Shown piece by piece: positions 24,091-32,718 of a stretch of DNA of 53,406 nt. Position numbers and translations under genes: made by a program. The DNA is from Nitrososphaerota archaeon (GTDB taxonomy: Archaea; Thermoproteota; Nitrososphaeria; Nitrososphaerales; Nitrosopumilaceae). The stretch covers positions 1-53,406 of the forward strand of contig JAGWHQ010000010.1 in NCBI GenBank assembly GCA_028866655.1, in the 5' to 3' direction. Below the pieces are notes generated by a model. The model worked only from the letters and a program-made list of their open reading frames with translations, was not told where the DNA came from and searched no databases. How positions within the stretch are numbered: the first letter of the stretch is position 1; each line of letters begins with the position of its first letter.

Positions 24091-25416
24091 ATGAATATTT
24101 TGTCCATTGCGGGCTCTGATCCTTCCTCAGGCGCAGGCATTCAAGGAGACATGAAGACATTTCATGCATTTGGAGCATACGGCTTAAGTGTAATTACTGC
24201 AGTTACAAGTCAGAATACAAGAAAATTTTTTGATGTAGTACCAATCACACCATCTCTTGTAAAAAGTCAGATAAGATCAATTCTTGAAGATTTTCACTTG
24301 GATGCAATAAAGATAGGAATGGTTTACGATAAAGATACCGTCAGAGTGATACACTCTGAACTTGAAAAAATTAAAATTCCAATAATTCTTGATCCCATAT
24401 TCAAATCAACTACAGGCGGAGAACTTCAGACAAGAAATGCTTTTCTAGATTTCAAAAAATTGCTCATCCCCACATCATATATCATCACTCCAAATGTACC
24501 AGAGGCTGAAAAGATTACAGGTCTTAAGATCAAGTCGTTAAATGATATGAAAAGTGCTGCAAAAAAGATTCAAAAAATTGGTGCAAAAAATGTCATAATA
24601 AAAGGCGGACACTTTTCTTCAGGCTCTAAGGTTGTAGATGTTCTTTTAGATGACAAGAAATTTTACATCTTCTCTCATGATAGATTAAAACTTGAAAACC
24701 ATGGAGGTGGATGTACTTTTTCAGCATCCCTGTGTGCAAACATTGCAAGAGGAAAAAAATTGCCAGATGCAGTAGATGTAGCACGCCTTTTCACAGTAGA
24801 GTCAATGAAGAGGGCCGTAAAGATTGGAAAAGGTCTTGCAATAACCATGCACGCAAAAGGTGATGAATTGGAAGACCATCTATCAAATGCAATATCAGAA
24901 TTTTGCTCAATTAGTTCCATCTACGAACACATTCCAGAATGCCAGACAAATTTTGTCTATTCATTGTCAAGACCATCTTCCCTAAATGACATAATGGGAT
25001 TGGAGGGAAGAATTGTCAAGACAGGAAAACATGTGACTATTGCAGGCCACCTCAAGTATGGCGGCTCTAAACATGTGGCATCAGCAGTATTAGAAATGTC
25101 AAAAAAGTTTCCAGCCATCAGATCTGGCCTGAATCTCAAGTATGACAAAAAAACAATAGAAAATGCAATATCAAGAGGACTAGAAGTTTCATCATATGAT
25201 AGAAGTGCAGAGCCATCAGAAATCAAGAAAAAGGAAGGAGGTACGGTATCATGGGGCATCAAGGCAGCAATAAAGAACAAAAAGACACCGCCAGACATTG
25301 TGTTTCACACTGGCGATTTTGGAAAAGAATCCATGATCATAATTTTTGGAAAAAATCCAGAAGATATTCTAAGAAAGACTTTGAAGATAACAAAGTCTTT
25401 TCATCCTTCAACATAA
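24091..25416 (+). CDS. thiDN: ThiDN: HMP/HMP-phosphate kinase fused to thiamine-phosphate synthase ThiN
   Basis: Residues 1 to about 255 are ThiD (SIAGSDPSSGAGIQGDMKTF at the start, ITPNVPEAEKITG, NVIIKGGH, and the NHGGGCTFSASLCANIARGK anion-hole loop). Residues about 265-440 are the ThiN domain (HVTIAGHLKYGGSKHVASAV, AISRGLEVSSYDRSAEP, PPDIVFHTGDFGKE), which replaces ThiE as thiamine-phosphate synthase in many archaea. The fusion phosphorylates HMP twice, then couples it to the thiazole. It is divergent from thiC. Confidence 0.95.
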   Translation: MNILSIAGSDPSSGAGIQGDMKTFHAFGAYGLSVITAVTSQNTRKFFDVVPITPSLVKSQIRSILEDFHLDAIKIGMVYDKDTVRVIHSELEKIKIPIILDPIFKSTTGGELQTRNAFLDFKKLLIPTSYIITPNVPEAEKITGLKIKSLNDMKSAAKKIQKIGAKNVIIKGGHFSSGSKVVDVLLDDKKFYIFSHDRLKLENHGGGCTFSASLCANIARGKKLPDAVDVARLFTVESMKRAVKIGKGLAITMHAKGDELEDHLSNAISEFCSISSIYEHIPECQTNFVYSLSRPSSLNDIMGLEGRIVKTGKHVTIAGHLKYGGSKHVASAVLEMSKKFPAIRSGLNLKYDKKTIENAISRGLEVSSYDRSAEPSEIKKKEGGTVSWGIKAAIKNKKTPPDIVFHTGDFGKESMIIIFGKNPEDILRKTLKITKSFHPST

Positions 25417-25441
25417 ATACCAGAAATCCAGAATGCTTTAC

Positions 25442-26143
25442 ATGAAAGCAGTCATTTTAGCTGGCGGTCTTGGTACAAGACTTCAACCATATACCATATT
25501 TCTCCCAAAAGCAATGCTCCCACTTGGAGAAAAACCGCTTTTAGAGCACCTCATAGAATGGGTCAAGCAAGGAGGAGTTGACGAGTTTGTGCTGTGTGTT
25601 AGTTACCTAAGAAAGACAATTGAGGATTATTTTGAAGACGGTAGCAGATTTGGTGTAAAAATAGAATATGCAGTTGCAAATAGACCTCTTGCCACAGCAG
25701 GCCAACTAAAGACTGCGGAAGAATTCATTGATGATAGTTTTGTTTGTCTATATGGTGATTCGATATTTGATTTCAATCTAAAAAGCATGATAGAAAGTCA
25801 TCGCAGAAAAAAATCTTTTGTCACAATGGGTTTGTCAGAATACAAGACCAAATTACAATACGGATTCATAGAAATGGATAAAGCTAACAAGGTAAAGGCA
25901 TGGCGTGAGAAACCAGAGGTTAAAGGAAATATCAATATCGGTTGCTACATCATGGAGCCAGGCATATTCAAGTTCATACCTGCAAACAAGCCATATGGCA
26001 TGGATGATGTAATACGCAGCGCAATAGCCAAGAAAAACAAGGTAAGCGGACATCTCGTAAAGAACGGTTTTCTTGATATCGGAGACAAGGCATCATACAG
26101 AAGAGCATATCAACAATACATTACCAGGCTAGGTCGGATTTAG
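25442..26143 (+). CDS. sugar-phosphate nucleotidyltransferase
   Basis: The 233-residue protein begins with the nucleotidyltransferase signature MKAVILAGGLGTRLQPYT and PKAMLPLGEKPLLEHL, followed by LYGDSIFDFN (metal-binding Asp) and REKPEVKGNINIGCYIM. This is the core of the glucose-1-phosphate thymidylyl/uridylyl/mannose-1-phosphate guanylyl family; the sugar and nucleotide cannot be fixed. I use ATG 25442 since the family starts right at MKAVILAGG. The GNA1-like acetyltransferase gene follows after 10 bases, suggesting amino-sugar nucleotides. Confidence 0.9.
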   Translation: MKAVILAGGLGTRLQPYTIFLPKAMLPLGEKPLLEHLIEWVKQGGVDEFVLCVSYLRKTIEDYFEDGSRFGVKIEYAVANRPLATAGQLKTAEEFIDDSFVCLYGDSIFDFNLKSMIESHRRKKSFVTMGLSEYKTKLQYGFIEMDKANKVKAWREKPEVKGNINIGCYIMEPGIFKFIPANKPYGMDDVIRSAIAKKNKVSGHLVKNGFLDIGDKASYRRAYQQYITRLGRI

Positions 26144-26153
26144 ACCCAAAAGC

Positions 26154-26600
26154 ATGGCAGCTATTAAGATACGTAAATTACAAAAAAAAGACATCTTCAA
26201 TGGATTTTTACTTTCTCTTGATTCCCTTAGAAAATCAAGTTATATCAAACCAGGCAAAGCCAATGCAATCTTTGACAAGATTTCAAAAAACCCACACCAG
26301 GTAATCTATGTCGCAGTCGAGGATTCTAAAGTAATAGGTGCTGCAAGCATTTTGATTGAACAAAAGTTCATTCATGATGGAGGAAAGGTGGGCCACATTG
26401 AAGATGTGGTAGTAAGAAAAGAATTTCAAGGCAAAGGAATTGGAAACCAAATAGTTACTGCACTCTTAGAATATGCCCAAAAACAAGGATGTTACAAAAC
26501 AATTCTTGATTGTACAGACGAATTGATTCCATTTTATAAAAAAATGGGATTCAAGCGCCATTCAAACTCAATGCGATTTGATCATCCGTCAAAAAAGTAA
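26154..26600 (+). CDS. GNAT acetyltransferase resembling glucosamine-6-phosphate N-acetyltransferase (GNA1)
   Basis: The GNAT fold is clear, with the acetyl-CoA loop EFQGKGIGNQI (residues about 87-97). The segments GHIEDVVVRKEFQGKGIGNQ, KQGCYKTILDCTDELIPFYK and MGFKRHSNSMR closely resemble eukaryotic GNA1, which makes GlcNAc-6-phosphate on the way to UDP-GlcNAc. Bacteria and most archaea use other routes. Pairing with a sugar nucleotidyltransferase supports the role. It converges with the next gene over 19 bases. Confidence 0.8.
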   Translation: MAAIKIRKLQKKDIFNGFLLSLDSLRKSSYIKPGKANAIFDKISKNPHQVIYVAVEDSKVIGAASILIEQKFIHDGGKVGHIEDVVVRKEFQGKGIGNQIVTALLEYAQKQGCYKTILDCTDELIPFYKKMGFKRHSNSMRFDHPSKK

Positions 26601-27010
26601 TCTCTTTTTGGCATGGGTTTTAGCTTGAACAACAATGCACCTATTGCAATCACAGGAATAGCAGATATTGAAAATACAATAGGTGAGAGGGTAAGTTCTG
26701 GTACAATGTATGCAGATATGATCTTTGGCATCAGAGTACTAACATAAAACATTCCAACAATAGTAACTATGCCACCAGCTATGAGTAACGAACCTACAAA
26801 TCTAGAGCCATATTTTCGTGCAAGCATGAAAGATATTCCTGCAAGAACAAGTCCCGGAGCTACACTGATAGAAATGAATTCCTTAACTTCGGAAGACGGG
26901 TCAATGTCATAAGCAGGATGTGAAAGATAAACGCTAATTGAAATCATTTGAGCTACAAACATAACAAGCATGCCAAAACTTGCAACTGCTATCCACTTTT
27001 CAACTGCCAC
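26582..27010 (-). CDS. membrane protein with four helices, function unknown
   Basis: The GTG-initiated 142-residue protein has four hydrophobic segments: WIAVASFGMLVMFVAQMISI, ISVAPGLVLAGISFMLA, FVGSLLIAGGIVTIVGMFYV, and ISAIPVIAIGALLFKL near the C terminus. A basic tail (KPMPKRDYFFDG) should lie in the cytoplasm. Short membrane proteins of this layout are common in these archaea, and no family function is known to me. Confidence 0.7.
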   Translation of the reverse strand: MAVEKWIAVASFGMLVMFVAQMISISVYLSHPAYDIDPSSEVKEFISISVAPGLVLAGISFMLARKYGSRFVGSLLIAGGIVTIVGMFYVSTLMPKIISAYIVPELTLSPIVFSISAIPVIAIGALLFKLKPMPKRDYFFDG

Positions 27011-27054
27011 GACTACTCAGCTAGCAGCTCAATAAATAAACCAAATGATTGACT

Positions 27055-28071
27055 TTAAACTATTCCAACAAGATTAGCAAGTTCTTTTCTGCATGCAGAA
27101 CCAAGTTCTTCTGCAGCTTTTTCAGGAGTCACTTTATTGAGAAACACTCCATATCCTCTTTCAAGTCCAGACCAAGGATCAGCTTGTGGATAAACTTCAA
27201 TGTGCCAGTGAATCTGTCTGTTGTTCTTCTTTTCTGGTGAAAGATGAAAGACCATATTGTATGACAAGTTTTTCATAGTATTTGCAAGTCCGCCCAACGT
27301 AGCGCGTAAAATTAGAGAGAGATCGTTTATCTCTTTTTGTGTTATCTTGGAAAAACTTGTTATGTGTTTTTTTGGATAAATCCAGAATTCGTATGGATGT
27401 GATGGAGCCCATGGGCAAAAAGCAAGAAAGCCTTCTGTCTGCAGTATTTGTCTTGGTCCACCAGTTTCAGTACCAACAGTTTGGCACATTGGACATATTC
27501 CTTTTTCGTTTAGTATCTTGTGTGCAGCTTCTGCCTCTAGTTCTATAACAGGAGGTATAGTTGAAAATGTTACAATGTTTAGATGTGCATGAGTAGTAGA
27601 ACCGCCTGCTTCTTTTCCATGGTCTACATATATTGAAACATATGTCACACCGCGTTGTGTGTACAACCATCTAAGTCTGTCTTGAATTACAACAAGCACG
27701 TTTGACCATTGCTCAGTTGATATGCTTGCCAGAGAATCTTTGTGTTTTTCAGAAGCAACAACAACATAATGATATCCATAGGCCGGTTCGCTGTAAAGCG
27801 GTCTATCACTATAGGAATTTTCAGATGTTGTTGTAACAATAGGATTTTTACTTTCAAATACCCGAACTGACCAATTTTGAACATAGTTATCTTCTGTATC
27901 TTGTAGTCGTTGCAGCATTCCATCTTTTGCCACAAGAGAAAGTGTTGACGGGTTTGTCAGGGATTCATTCCCAGGGCAGTATGGACATTTTTTTGAATCA
28001 ACTGCTGGGTGTGTTTCAGGAGATGTGATCACAAAGCGATCAATAGAATAATCCTTCCTTAAATCCCCCAT
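27055..28071 (-). CDS. galT: galactose-1-phosphate uridylyltransferase-like protein
   Basis: The 338-residue protein has the GalT architecture in the HIT superfamily. A CPYCPG zinc pair (residues about 29-34) is followed by a second pair CPMC. The N-terminal half carries HAHLNIVTF, and the C-terminal half carries IHWHIEVYP, whose central His normally forms the UMP-enzyme bond in GalT (HxH pattern). It may act on Gal-1-P or another sugar phosphate. It lies 44 bases from a membrane protein gene on the same strand. Confidence 0.85.
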   Translation of the reverse strand: MGDLRKDYSIDRFVITSPETHPAVDSKKCPYCPGNESLTNPSTLSLVAKDGMLQRLQDTEDNYVQNWSVRVFESKNPIVTTTSENSYSDRPLYSEPAYGYHYVVVASEKHKDSLASISTEQWSNVLVVIQDRLRWLYTQRGVTYVSIYVDHGKEAGGSTTHAHLNIVTFSTIPPVIELEAEAAHKILNEKGICPMCQTVGTETGGPRQILQTEGFLAFCPWAPSHPYEFWIYPKKHITSFSKITQKEINDLSLILRATLGGLANTMKNLSYNMVFHLSPEKKNNRQIHWHIEVYPQADPWSGLERGYGVFLNKVTPEKAAEELGSACRKELANLVGIV

Positions 28072-28137
28072 ACCTCCTAGATTTTGGATCTAGCAATTTA
28101 AAACCTTTGCAAAGATCGGAAATAAACACAGATGCAG

Positions 28138-28176
28138 TACCATTTTGACACATATTGCGTCAGAATACCATTTTGA
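28138..28176. repeat. short direct repeat upstream of the hemerythrin-like gene
   Basis: TACCATTTTGA occurs at 28138-28148 and again at 28166-28176, 28 bases apart, inside the divergent region between galT and the hemerythrin-like gene. This could be a pair of regulator half sites on the same helix face or chance in A/T-rich DNA. Confidence 0.25.
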
Positions 28177-28224
28177 TAAAAAAATTAAAACTTAAATTGG
28201 AAGATCAGATCGTTGAAACTGTTC

Positions 28225-28779
28225 ATGTCTACAGAATCATTAAGACGAGATCATGCTTTGATTGAAAAAGTACTAAAGTCAATGTGGTCAACCATACCAT
28301 TACTCAAATCTGGAACTGTCATACCAGAGCCAATCCTCAATCAAGTAATTGATTTTTCAATAAATTTCACAGATGTTTGTCATCATGGAAAAGAAGAAAA
28401 TTCCCTCTTCCCAGAACTTGAAAAGAAGGGAATGCCAAGAAATTCAGGACCTATTGCAGTCATGTTGATGGAGCACGAAGTTACACGAAAGATAGGAATG
28501 AGGATGGAAACGTCTTCGAAGACATACCTGAAAACAGGTGATGCTACCCAGTTGATAGTAGACATGCAAGAATACATCAACCATGTAGTACAGCACATCT
28601 GGAAAGAAAATAACAGACTATTTGAAATGGCAGAGATGGCCCTTAGAAATGACACAGATCAAGTCAACAAGAGCCTCCAAGAGGTAGAAGATGCAAAACT
28701 CATGGAAATAGGCAAGAAAAGAGAATACTATGAAAAATTTGCAGACGAGTTTACAAAACAATTTCCACCTCAAGAATAG
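28225..28779 (+). CDS. hemerythrin-like HHE domain protein
   Basis: The protein is an all-helical HHE cation-binding domain. Metal ligands are visible as RDHALIEKVL (first His), VCHHGKEENSLFPELEKKG (HxxxE), LMEHEVTRKIG and YINHVVQHIWKENNRLFEMA. Such proteins bind a di-iron centre and sense or carry oxygen, or protect against nitric oxide. The C terminus adds a charged helical tail. I prefer ATG 28225 (MSTESLRRDHAL) to TTG 28213. It faces galT head to head. Confidence 0.85.
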   Translation: MSTESLRRDHALIEKVLKSMWSTIPLLKSGTVIPEPILNQVIDFSINFTDVCHHGKEENSLFPELEKKGMPRNSGPIAVMLMEHEVTRKIGMRMETSSKTYLKTGDATQLIVDMQEYINHVVQHIWKENNRLFEMAEMALRNDTDQVNKSLQEVEDAKLMEIGKKREYYEKFADEFTKQFPPQE

Positions 28780-28890
28780 ATTTATCAGAAAATTACCAAA
28801 GGACTTTTCTAGTACACATTTCTGAGAAAAATAGGAAAAGCAAATGTACAACACATCAAATTTTCACATACAAAAAAGAGAGAGTCATTC

Positions 28891-29325
28891 TTGACTGTAA
28901 AGACTGGCGACAAGGTCAAGATAGAGTACACAGGCACTCTAGAAGACGGAACAGTCTTTGATAGCTCAGTAGAGCATGGAACCCCCCTAGAGTTTGAAGT
29001 TGGCAGCGGACATGTGATAAAGGGATTTGATGATGCAACACTTGGAATGAAAGAAGGTGAGGAAAAGCAATTCAGTATCGAGCCTACTGATGCATACGGG
29101 GAACACGATCCAACTCTGGTCCAAAAGGTACCAAGAGAAGTATTTCCTCAAGATGTAGAACTTGTTCCCGGACTATTGTTTGAAGCAGGACTTCCCACAG
29201 GAGAAAAAGTACCTGCAACAATAACTGAAGTACAAGAAGGAGTTGTAACAGTTGATCTAAACCACCCTCTTGCAGGAAAGAAACTTAATTTCAAGATCAA
29301 AGTGTCAACAATAATATCTTTCTAG
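28891..29325 (+). CDS. FKBP-type peptidyl-prolyl isomerase, SlyD-like
   Basis: The 144-residue protein has the FKBP part (VKIEYTGTLEDGTVFDSS and GHVIKGFDDATLGMKEGEEK) with an inserted IF chaperone domain (about residues 70-120, EVFPQDVELVPGLLFEAG) and a closing strand VDLNHPLAGKKLNFKIKV. This is the arrangement of short archaeal FKBPs and SlyD, without the metal-binding His tail of SlyD. It assists folding in the cytoplasm. TTG 28891 is the start, preceded by a GAGAGAG stretch. Confidence 0.92.
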   Translation: MTVKTGDKVKIEYTGTLEDGTVFDSSVEHGTPLEFEVGSGHVIKGFDDATLGMKEGEEKQFSIEPTDAYGEHDPTLVQKVPREVFPQDVELVPGLLFEAGLPTGEKVPATITEVQEGVVTVDLNHPLAGKKLNFKIKVSTIISF

Positions 29326-29361
29326 TTTTGCACCACTTGATGTAATGATATAATTTTAGAA

Positions 29362-29393
29362 AAATTATTTGTCATGATATCATCAAATAATTT
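29362..29393. terminator. 32-base interrupted palindrome between FKBP and apgM genes
   Basis: AAATTATTTG and CAAATAATTT form a perfect 10-bp stem. Between them lies TC and the self-complementary ATGATATCAT, giving a nearly continuous A/T-rich hairpin. It starts 36 bases after the FKBP stop. It may mark transcript ends or be a repressor site for apgM; the weak A/T stem makes both uncertain. Confidence 0.4.
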
Positions 29394-29460
29394 GAAAATT
29401 TAGATCGCTTGAAAAATCAAGGTTTATGTGTGATACCAAAAAACTCTGTTTTGTAGAATA

Positions 29461-30741
29461 ATGGACAATTCCGATATCCATATGATATACGTTCTTCTTG
29501 ATGGCATAGGAGATCTACCTCACCCAGATCTTAAAGGTGCTACACCACTAAGTTATGCAAAAACTCCCAATTTAGACAAACTTGCAAGAAATGGAGCTAT
29601 TGGAGAAGTAATTTCAGTCGGCAAAGGCATAGCCCCACAATCAGATATTGCAGTTTTCAATATGCTAGGATACAAATTTGAAAATACACAATATGTTGGA
29701 AGAGGAGTCATCGAGGCAATTGGAATAGGCATTGATTTTAAAAGCGGTGACTTGGCATTGCGAGGAAACTTTGCAACTGTAAATGATGAGAGAATAATTA
29801 CAGATAGAAGAGCTGGAAGAAACATCGAGAAAGAAGATGCATCTGCAGTTGCACACGAAGTAGAAACAAAGATCAAGTTTTCAAATCCAAAAGCATCAGT
29901 TGTTGTAGCCCCAACAGTTGGACATAGAGTAATTGTAAGAATAAGATGCGACGGTGTATTTCTCACACCTGAGATAAGCAACACAGACCCAGCATATGCA
30001 AGAATAGGAGGTATGGGAGTTGCCAAGGCAGTAGGTGATTACATGAAAGTAGAAAAATCATTGCCATTAAACGAGTCTGAGGGTGCCAAGATTTCGGCAT
30101 CATTTGTAAACGAGTTTACAGACAAGTCCCTTCAGATCATGAAAGACAGTGCTGTGAATAAAAACAGAAAAGACCATGGAAAGAAGATGTTAAATTCCAT
30201 ATTATTACGTGATGCAGGAAATGAATTTCCAAATGTTGTTCCAATAAATGACTTGCACCAAATGCAGTTTTCATGTATAGTTGACATGCCAGTAGAGATT
30301 GGAATTGCAAATGTCTTGAAGATGAAATCATTTAGTGCAGGAGGACTGACAGATTATGAAGAAAAGGCACGTGTTGCAGCCAAAGCAATGGAGACTCAGA
30401 ATGCAATCTATGTCCACATCAAGGGACCAGACGAATTTGGTCATGACGGAGATGCCGTAGGCAAGATGCAGAACATAGAAGAGATAGACCAGCGATTCTT
30501 TGGCACGCTTCTTGCCAATATCGATACATCAAAAGTTGCAGTTGTGATATCAGGAGATCATTCCACACCGTGCATAAACAAAAGTCACAGTGATGACCCG
30601 GTTCCAGTTCTAGTATCAGGTGACTTTATCAAAAAGGATGGAACAACAAGATTTACAGAAGAGCAGGCAAAGAAAGGCAAAATTGGTCTACTCATGGGAG
30701 CAGACGTAATCAAGACAGCAGTAAAGATGATCAAATCATAA
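29461..30741 (+). CDS. apgM: phosphoglycerate mutase, cofactor-independent archaeal type
   Basis: The 426-residue protein belongs to the archaeal iPGM family of the alkaline phosphatase superfamily. Metal and catalytic motifs are visible: IYVLLDGIGDLPHP (first Asp), APQSDIAVFNMLGY (the serine nucleophile region), HIKGPDEFGHDGDAVGKM and VVISGDHSTPC near the end. It interconverts 3- and 2-phosphoglycerate in glycolysis/gluconeogenesis. ATG 29461 fits. It overlaps the convergent DUF309 gene by 11 bases. Confidence 0.94.
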   Translation: MDNSDIHMIYVLLDGIGDLPHPDLKGATPLSYAKTPNLDKLARNGAIGEVISVGKGIAPQSDIAVFNMLGYKFENTQYVGRGVIEAIGIGIDFKSGDLALRGNFATVNDERIITDRRAGRNIEKEDASAVAHEVETKIKFSNPKASVVVAPTVGHRVIVRIRCDGVFLTPEISNTDPAYARIGGMGVAKAVGDYMKVEKSLPLNESEGAKISASFVNEFTDKSLQIMKDSAVNKNRKDHGKKMLNSILLRDAGNEFPNVVPINDLHQMQFSCIVDMPVEIGIANVLKMKSFSAGGLTDYEEKARVAAKAMETQNAIYVHIKGPDEFGHDGDAVGKMQNIEEIDQRFFGTLLANIDTSKVAVVISGDHSTPCINKSHSDDPVPVLVSGDFIKKDGTTRFTEEQAKKGKIGLLMGADVIKTAVKMIKS

Positions 30742-31279
30742 ACGGTCCCATAGATTTTGAAGATATCATCATTGCCACTGTTTTCTGGAACTTGTCTACA
30801 TCAATTTCATGATACATCCCAGAAACATTAGAAAATTTCTCCATTGCTCTTTTCATGATTGAAAGACAAATATCATTTTCATATTTCTCATAGTGAACTA
30901 ACGCAGCTGCAACCAGAATTATTCCTTGAACAAGATCTTTTTCTTTCTCATGTGTGTTTTTCCAGACACCTTCGAGGACTTCGTGGCATTCCCAGTATCG
31001 TTCATCATTAAAGTATTGTCTTGCTCTTTTTAGAGCATCTTCTTTCTCGATTTTTTCCTCGACAACAGGTCTTGCATCATAAAGAGATCCAATTGCTTTG
31101 AATTTTTCTACAACTATATCCAGATGTTCTTTTTGTACAGACACATCAAACTCTAGATATTTTGTTGAAACCCTCATGTCCCTCACAATTACATGCATTT
31201 GTGAAGTTAACTGATCAGCTTTTGCAAGTAGTGCTTTGGCATCAATTGGAACATAACCTGAGTTTTTCAGGTGAACCAT
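30731..31279 (-). CDS. DUF309 domain protein
   Basis: The C-terminal half (about residues 90-180) holds the DUF309 motif: ALKRARQYFNDERYWECHEV, LEGVWKN and LVQGIILVAAALVHYE, with the typical paired His/Glu around ECHEVLE. The N-terminal half (KALLAKADQLTSQMHVIVRD) is a less conserved helical/strand segment. The family function is unknown. ATG 31279 is chosen over GTG 31291. It is divergent from the S24e gene. Confidence 0.8.
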   Translation of the reverse strand: MVHLKNSGYVPIDAKALLAKADQLTSQMHVIVRDMRVSTKYLEFDVSVQKEHLDIVVEKFKAIGSLYDARPVVEEKIEKEDALKRARQYFNDERYWECHEVLEGVWKNTHEKEKDLVQGIILVAAALVHYEKYENDICLSIMKRAMEKFSNVSGMYHEIDVDKFQKTVAMMISSKSMGPFMI

Positions 31280-31341
31280 AAACCTGTCCACGAATTTTTT
31301 ACATATTGATTTCTTAAATTGTTATCTAGAAGCCGTTAAGA

Positions 31342-31348
31342 TTTATAT
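31342..31348 (+). promoter_or_regulatory. TATA box of the S24e-S27ae operon
   Basis: TTTATAT lies 26-32 bases before ATG 31374, so transcription should begin at or within a few bases of the start codon. The messenger is probably nearly leaderless, as is usual in these archaea. Confidence 0.55.
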
Positions 31349-31373
31349 GAACTATTAAAAGGACTTGGAATAC

Positions 31374-31724
31374 ATGTCAATGATTGAAGTTACCCGAGAT
31401 GTAAAGAACCCCTTACTGTCAAGAAGGGAAATTACATGTAATTTCAAAGGCCTTTCTGGTAGACTCAAAAAACTAGAGGCAGTAGACATGATTTCAAAAA
31501 AATTCAATCTAGAAGGAAAAATTGTAATACCAATATTGTTGAAAAACGAAACTGGAAGACCAGTGGTGTCAGGAAGTTTCTACGTATACGAAGATGAAAA
31601 ACTTGCCAAGGAGCATCTCAAGACTGCAGTCTTTGCAAGAATTGAGAAAGCAAAAGGTGCAGCTGCCAAAGCAGAAGGCGAAGCATCTGCAGAACAAGCT
31701 GAAGCAAAGGAAGAGAGCAAGTAA
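31374..31724 (+). CDS. rps24e: ribosomal protein S24e
   Basis: S24e is a small-subunit protein shared by archaea and eukaryotes. The sequence shows MIEVTRDVKNPLLSRREITC, the RLKKLEAVDMISKKFNLEGK helix and SGSFYVYEDEKLAKEHLK. The C terminus has an Ala/Glu/Lys-rich extension (AKGAAAKAEGEASAEQAEAK), common in this lineage. ATG 31374 is preferred to TTG 31365. Its stop overlaps the S27ae start by one base. Confidence 0.94.
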   Translation: MSMIEVTRDVKNPLLSRREITCNFKGLSGRLKKLEAVDMISKKFNLEGKIVIPILLKNETGRPVVSGSFYVYEDEKLAKEHLKTAVFARIEKAKGAAAKAEGEASAEQAEAKEESK

Positions 31725-31897
31725 TGGCAGGCAAGAAAGGTTCTAGTCCATCAGTCTACAAATATTACAAAGTTTCTGGCGACAAGGTAGAAAGAACAAA
31801 GAGAGAATGTTCAAGATGCGGCAAGGGTGTGTTCATGTCAAACCACAAAAATAGACGAAGTTGTGGCAAGTGCGGTTTTACCGAATTTAACCAATAA
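31724..31897 (+). CDS. rps27ae: ribosomal protein S27ae
   Basis: The 57-residue protein is a complete archaeal S27ae. YKYYKVSGDKVERTKRECSR leads into a zinc ribbon with CSRCGKG and, 16 residues on, CGKCGF. It belongs to the small ribosomal subunit; in eukaryotes the homologue is fused to ubiquitin, which is absent here. It starts within the S24e stop (TAATG) and ends one base before the 3' end of the convergent metalloprotease-like gene. Confidence 0.95.
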   Translation: MAGKKGSSPSVYKYYKVSGDKVERTKRECSRCGKGVFMSNHKNRRSCGKCGFTEFNQ

Positions 31898-32677
31898 CTA
31901 GTATAGTTTCTTCTTTTTAATACGCAAAGTCTTTTGTTCTATTTGATCTAGTTTTTGCAATAGAGTTGCATCAATTGTTGTGTTTGCAATCACAGATGCC
32001 GGAATCTTGGCAATGTTTGTGTCCATTGTTATGTTTATGGTCGGAAGACCCTTTTCTATCCAAAGTTTCATCACCTTGTCTTCTAGCTTATAGTCTCGAA
32101 ATCCCTCTGGAAATTTTGTAGTAATATGTAACAGCAAGGTTTTGTCATCAAAGACTGCTTTTGGTTCAGAGAGTCTAGTAGAATCTGAATAACTACTCTC
32201 AAAGAGATTACCACTTAGCTCATCTGAGACAATATCCATCTTGGATATTTTTCTTATCAATTCTAGATAGTGCAAAAATTCGTGTGCTAGGATGGCATGT
32301 ATGGTTCCCTTTAGACCATATGCAACAAGCGGAGCAGTGATTTGTATTATGATGTTTAGTGTATCATTAGAAACAACAGGAATTGTTCTTGCAAACAGTA
32401 TCCCATAATCAAAAGAGCCTGCAGATGGATGAGATACAACGACAGATGGTTCTACATATGCAAGCGGAAAATTAATTCCCGATGCTTTCTCTATTCTCTT
32501 TATCCCAGACAGAGCTATTTCAAATCTCTCTACTATCAACTCGTAAACCTTGTCAGGAATTAATCCATTTTTGTGAGCTTCATGTACTCTAAGTAAAGGA
32601 TCCAATCCAACAAGATTGAATTTGACGATAATAAAAGTTTGACACAAAAAGACAGATTTCAAATAGTTTTGTTGCAA
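31898..32677 (-). CDS. putative zinc metalloprotease (HEXXH protein)
   Basis: The protein has HAILAHEFLHYLELI, a full HEFLH zinc-protease motif in a helix. A small helical domain precedes it, and a strand-rich stretch (SAGSFDYGILFARTIPVVSN) with Tyr/Phe follows the N-terminal part. The C terminus (DATLLQKLDQIEQKTLRIKK) is helical and basic. No signal peptide is obvious, but the N terminus is uncertain because several TTG codons could start it. It is probably a cytosolic minigluzincin-like protein; the target is unknown. It directly abuts the S27ae gene tail to tail. Confidence 0.65.
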   Translation of the reverse strand: MQQNYLKSVFLCQTFIIVKFNLVGLDPLLRVHEAHKNGLIPDKVYELIVERFEIALSGIKRIEKASGINFPLAYVEPSVVVSHPSAGSFDYGILFARTIPVVSNDTLNIIIQITAPLVAYGLKGTIHAILAHEFLHYLELIRKISKMDIVSDELSGNLFESSYSDSTRLSEPKAVFDDKTLLLHITTKFPEGFRDYKLEDKVMKLWIEKGLPTINITMDTNIAKIPASVIANTTIDATLLQKLDQIEQKTLRIKKKKLY

Positions 32678-32718
32678 TCAAGAGATTCGATCAGAATCAT
32701 TACAATTACGCAAAAAAT

